Shown: in pieces, positions 53,660-55,935 of the stretch
How the letters are laid out: each line of letters begins with the position of its first letter
Position numbering within the stretch: position 1 is the first letter of the stretch
NCBI GenBank assembly: GCA_947259075.1
Contig: CAMYKQ010000027.1
Location: 1 to 55,935, forward strand
Direction of reading: 5' to 3'
Origin: an uncultured Gammaproteobacteria bacterium
Lineage (GTDB): Bacteria > Pseudomonadota > Gammaproteobacteria > DRLM01
Length of the DNA stretch: 55,935 nt
Notes under the pieces: model-generated
What the model was told of the DNA's origin: nothing
Database searches by the model: none
Seen by the model: the letters and a program-made list of their open reading frames with translations, nothing else
Made by a program: the position numbers and the translations under genes

Positions 53660-54295
53660 TTAACGCACCGACGCGCTGAGCGGCGGCGGATAGACCGCGA
53701 AGATTTCCACTTGCCGGTTGCGCGCGCGGCCGAGGCGGGTCCAGTTTTCATCCACGGGCGCGTGTTCGCCGTGACCTTCCCAGCGTATCTGTTCCGCGGG
53801 CACGCCTTTACTTATTAAGTAATCCTGCACCGCCGTAGCGCGTTTGTCGGAGAGGCCGTCGTTGAAGCGGATGCTGCCCACTTCGTCGGTGTGGCCGCGG
53901 ATGAGCAGGCGGCTGGCGCCGGGGTGTTGGGCGAGATACAGCGCGGCGGCGTCGAGGCGGCGCCGGGTCTGTTCGGTGAGCTCCCATTTGTTGTGTACGA
54001 AGGTGAGGCGGCCGAGCGAGACGAAGCCCGTTGCGGTGGACATCGTTGGCGGGGGCGGCGCGGCTTCGCTGTTCTGTGCTGGCGGGCTGGCGGGAGCGCC
54101 GGGGTTTTCCGTTGCCTCAGCATCGGTTTTCATGACGGCGGGCGCGGTGACGGCGGGGCGGGTTTCGCCGCTGGTCATCGCGTCTTCGGCGGCCAGTATC
54201 TTCGCGGCGTGTTCCGCCAGGCTGATTTCCGCGCCGGTCGCGCTCAGCCACGGCGCGGTGATGAGGCTGATGAAGAGGATGTGGCTAATTCTCAT
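53660..54295 (-). CDS. OmpA-family peptidoglycan-associated protein
   Basis: The 211-residue product has a signal peptide (MRISHILFISLITAPWLSATGA). A long Ala/Pro/Thr-rich linker covers about residues 45-105. The C-terminal OmpA domain follows: SRLLIRGHTDEVGSIRFNDGLSDKRATAVQDYLISKGVPAEQIRWEGHGEHAPVDE and NRQVEIFAVYP. The Asp and Arg that hold diaminopimelate (TDEVGS ... RRNRQVEI-like) are present. There is no beta-barrel domain, so it anchors to the wall from the periplasm. ATG 54295 begins the signal peptide. Divergent from mtnA. Confidence 0.85.
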   Translation of the reverse strand: MRISHILFISLITAPWLSATGAEISLAEHAAKILAAEDAMTSGETRPAVTAPAVMKTDAEATENPGAPASPPAQNSEAAPPPPTMSTATGFVSLGRLTFVHNKWELTEQTRRRLDAAALYLAQHPGASRLLIRGHTDEVGSIRFNDGLSDKRATAVQDYLISKGVPAEQIRWEGHGEHAPVDENWTRLGRARNRQVEIFAVYPPPLSASVR

Positions 54296-54524
54296 GGCAC
54301 GCTGTCCTCGGCTGCGCTGTTGAATACGAAAGTCGTCGTTAATACGGGCTACGGGCTTGCTCATCGCGCCCCGTGAGAGGCGAGCGCGGCGGCGGATGAG
54401 TAAGCCTCGCATTCTTGCCGCTGCAATATTGGCTATATCGGCGCGCGGCGCGGGGCTTGAAGCGCCCTTTGCCGCCGTCGCCCCGGCCCGTTATCATGCG
54501 CGCTTCATTACAGAGGAACAGGCC

Positions 54525-55613
54525 ATGACAGAGACGCGCCACGACTCCATCCGCGCGGTGGAATGGACCGGACAGGGTTTGAGCTTGCTGGATCAGCGCA
54601 TCCTGCCGCTGCGCCACGAGCAGGTGTTGCTGGAGGACGCCGCCGGGGTGGCGGCGGCCATCCGCGATATGGTGGTGCGCGGCGCGCCGGCCATTGGTGT
54701 CACCGCGGCCTATGGCGTCGTTCTGGCGGCGCGGGCGCGTTATGCCCGCTCGCCCGCCACTTGGGCGCAGGACATCGAACAGGATCTGCAGCTGCTCGCC
54801 GCCTCGCGGCCGACGGCGGTGAATCTGTTCTGGGCGCTGGAGCGCATGCGTACTCATATCCATACGCTTTACCCCGGCTCTCCCGCTCCCTCCACGAAGC
54901 AGGGAGAAGGTGGCGCCGATCCCACCCCCGCCCTGCTGGCCGAGGCGCGCAAGATTCACGAAGAGGATATCGCCGCCAACCGCCACATGGGTGAGTTGGG
55001 CGCGGCCTGCATCGAAGGCCGCGGCCGGGTCATCACCCATTGCAACACCGGCTCGCTGGCCACCGGCGGTTACGGCACGGCCTTGGGGGTGATCCGCAGC
55101 GCCTACGCGGCGGGCAAGATCGAGCGGGTGTTCGCCGACGAGACCCGTCCCTGGTTGCAGGGCGCGCGGCTCACGGCCTGGGAGCTGGTGCAAGATCAGA
55201 TCCCCGTCACGCTGATGGCCGACGGCGCCGCCGCGCATTTGATGCGGCAGGGCGGCGTGACCTGGGCCATCGTCGGCTCGGACCGCATCGCCGCCAACGG
55301 CGACGTCGCCAATAAGATCGGCACCTATAATCTGGCGGTGGCGGCGCGCTATCACGGCGTGAAATTCATGGTGGTGGCGCCTACCTCCACGGTGGATATG
55401 AAAATCAAGAGCGGCGCGGAGATCCACATCGAAAACCGCTCGCCGGACGAAGTGTTGTCCCTCAACGGTCAGCGCGTGGCCGCCCCCGGCGCCGAGGCCT
55501 GGAACCCGTCTTTCGACGTGACCCCCGCCGCGCTGGTGGACGTCATCGTCACCGAAAAAGGGGTGGTGCATGCGCCCACGCCGGAAAAAATGGCGGCGAT
55601 GATGCGGGGTTAG
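54525..55613 (+). CDS. mtnA: S-methyl-5-thioribose-1-phosphate isomerase MtnA
   Basis: The 362-residue enzyme has [19 protein letters not shown], the catalytic Cys173 in [38 protein letters not shown] and the catalytic Asp253 in [20 protein letters not shown]. It converts methylthioribose-1-phosphate to methylthioribulose-1-phosphate in methionine salvage. Between residues 117 and 133 there is an insertion-like Pro/Gly-rich segment ([17 protein letters not shown]) encoded by a palindromic sequence, unlike the rest. It lies just before the conserved [12 protein letters not shown] helix and may be tolerated. ATG 54525 follows gaggaac. Confidence 0.95.
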   Translation: MTETRHDSIRAVEWTGQGLSLLDQRILPLRHEQVLLEDAAGVAAAIRDMVVRGAPAIGVTAAYGVVLAARARYARSPATWAQDIEQDLQLLAASRPTAVNLFWALERMRTHIHTLYPGSPAPSTKQGEGGADPTPALLAEARKIHEEDIAANRHMGELGAACIEGRGRVITHCNTGSLATGGYGTALGVIRSAYAAGKIERVFADETRPWLQGARLTAWELVQDQIPVTLMADGAAAHLMRQGGVTWAIVGSDRIAANGDVANKIGTYNLAVAARYHGVKFMVVAPTSTVDMKIKSGAEIHIENRSPDEVLSLNGQRVAAPGAEAWNPSFDVTPAALVDVIVTEKGVVHAPTPEKMAAMMRG

Positions 55614-55686
55614 GCTTTAGAACAACGAGACTTTTAGCGTGGAGGTTCCCCGCGCCCTGAAGAACATATTATTCGCGCTGAGGGTC

Positions 55687-55797
55687 GCCCTAGCCTTGTC
55701 AGGCTCCTAGGGGGCATGAGAATATTCCTGCTCATGGAATTTTAGGCCGCAGGACGCGCACGATGTGTGCCGCGATCGCTCAGATCGGGAGACATCG
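55687..55797. repeat. Three successive hairpins after mtnA
   Basis: Downstream of mtnA lie a two-part stem around 55687-55715, catgag/ctcatg (55715-55720 with 55731-55736), and cgatgt/acatcg (55761-55766 with 55792-55797) enclosing cgatc/gatcg (55773-55777 with 55783-55787). No T-run follows, so this is not a plain terminator. It may be mRNA-end structure or belong to the insertion sequence that starts just after. Confidence 0.4.
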
Positions 55798-55854
55798 TTC
55801 AAATAAAAATAGGGTCTTAGGAAGCAGATTGCATGCTAACATGCGTTTGCTTCT

Positions 55855-55935
55855 ATGTATAAAGGCAAAAACAGATACTACAAAAATTCCAAGATCAGTG
55901 AGGCCAGATTTCGGCGCCTTCTGAGGGCTTTTGCC
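55855..55935 (+). CDS. Start of an IS1595-type transposase, cut by window edge
   Basis: ATG 55855 opens a frame of 27 codons to the window end, beginning MYKGKNRYYKNSKISEARFR and continuing RLLRAFA. This is the conserved N-terminal helix-turn-helix start of IS1595-family transposases (KNKYYxxSKISEAKFRQLxRxFA). The upstream aataggg/tcttaggaagc may be part of the element's terminal repeat. The rest lies outside the window, so intactness is unknown. Confidence 0.65.
   Translation, partial: MYKGKNRYYKNSKISEARFRRLLRAFA

Noticed and set aside
54339-55571. A 410-residue minus-strand open frame opposite mtnA
   Set aside because: It is antisense to the well-supported mtnA, with the same Arg/His-rich shadow composition.

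Overview
The window reads as chromosomal DNA of a GC-rich gammaproteobacterium. The housekeeping set is gammaproteobacterial in flavour: Tex, a YqcC-like protein, RimO, TrxC, PpnP, GluQ-RS, RmuC, UbiG, Gph and a DUF188 protein. FadL, OmpA-like, HlyD and lipoprotein genes show a Gram-negative envelope. A PEP-CTERM protein suggests an environmental, possibly biofilm-forming lineage. The genus cannot be fixed from sequence alone. No rRNA, tRNA or CRISPR array was seen.

Layout. 0-0.5 kb: a 63-bp inverted repeat with one mismatch at the left edge, inside the start of a truncated minus-strand reading frame. 0.5-10.7 kb: a cytoplasmic-looking beta-propeller protein, an OB-fold periplasmic protein, tex, a YqcC-like gene, an unrecognised membrane/TPR gene pair, a KefB-type antiporter, a SpoU/TrmH methyltransferase and a coiled-coil protein. 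10.8-18.1 kb: a FadL-like porin followed 30 nt later by a chemoreceptor with almost no periplasmic domain, then a three-gene ABC/FtsX/HlyD export operon. 18.1-24.1 kb: small secreted and lipoprotein genes, a 50-residue hydrophobic peptide gene, MsrA, a DEDD-type exonuclease, an M48 protease, a PEP-CTERM protein and a cupin. 24.2-37.4 kb: a gene pair ending in a double-domain SagB-type nitroreductase, a pseudouridine synthase, rimO, two DUF4124 proteins (one fused to TraB/GumN), a 151-bp MITE-like hairpin element, an ion transporter, trxC, ppnP, a second copy of the beta-propeller gene and gluQ.

37.8-42.9 kb is a visibly more A+T-rich four-gene signalling operon: REC-PAS, HDOD, a membrane GAF histidine kinase and REC-HD-GYP. 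It looks like a self-contained relay that ends in cyclic-di-GMP turnover. An IS30 transposase tail follows it. 43.3-48.2 kb carries rmuC, gph, ubiG and an MTA/SAH-deaminase-type hydrolase on the minus strand. 48.4-52.2 kb is a membrane-stress operon (unknown protein, PspA, YqiJ, flotillin YqiK) behind a strong sigma70-like promoter. It is followed by a complete IS5-family element (52298-53466, target duplication TAAG), an OmpA-like gene and mtnA. The window ends in the first 27 codons of what looks like an IS1595-type transposase.

The most notable observations are these. The MITE-like element at 29645-29795 shares its first 11 bases with the terminal repeat of the intact IS5 element. The beta-propeller paralogues share a conserved C-x-GRGHH motif. 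The signalling operon and the flotillin/PspA operon with an unrecognised first gene are distinctive modules. The FadL-chemoreceptor pair is a plausible hydrophobic-compound uptake and taxis unit. A 17-residue insertion in MtnA is encoded by a REP-like palindrome.
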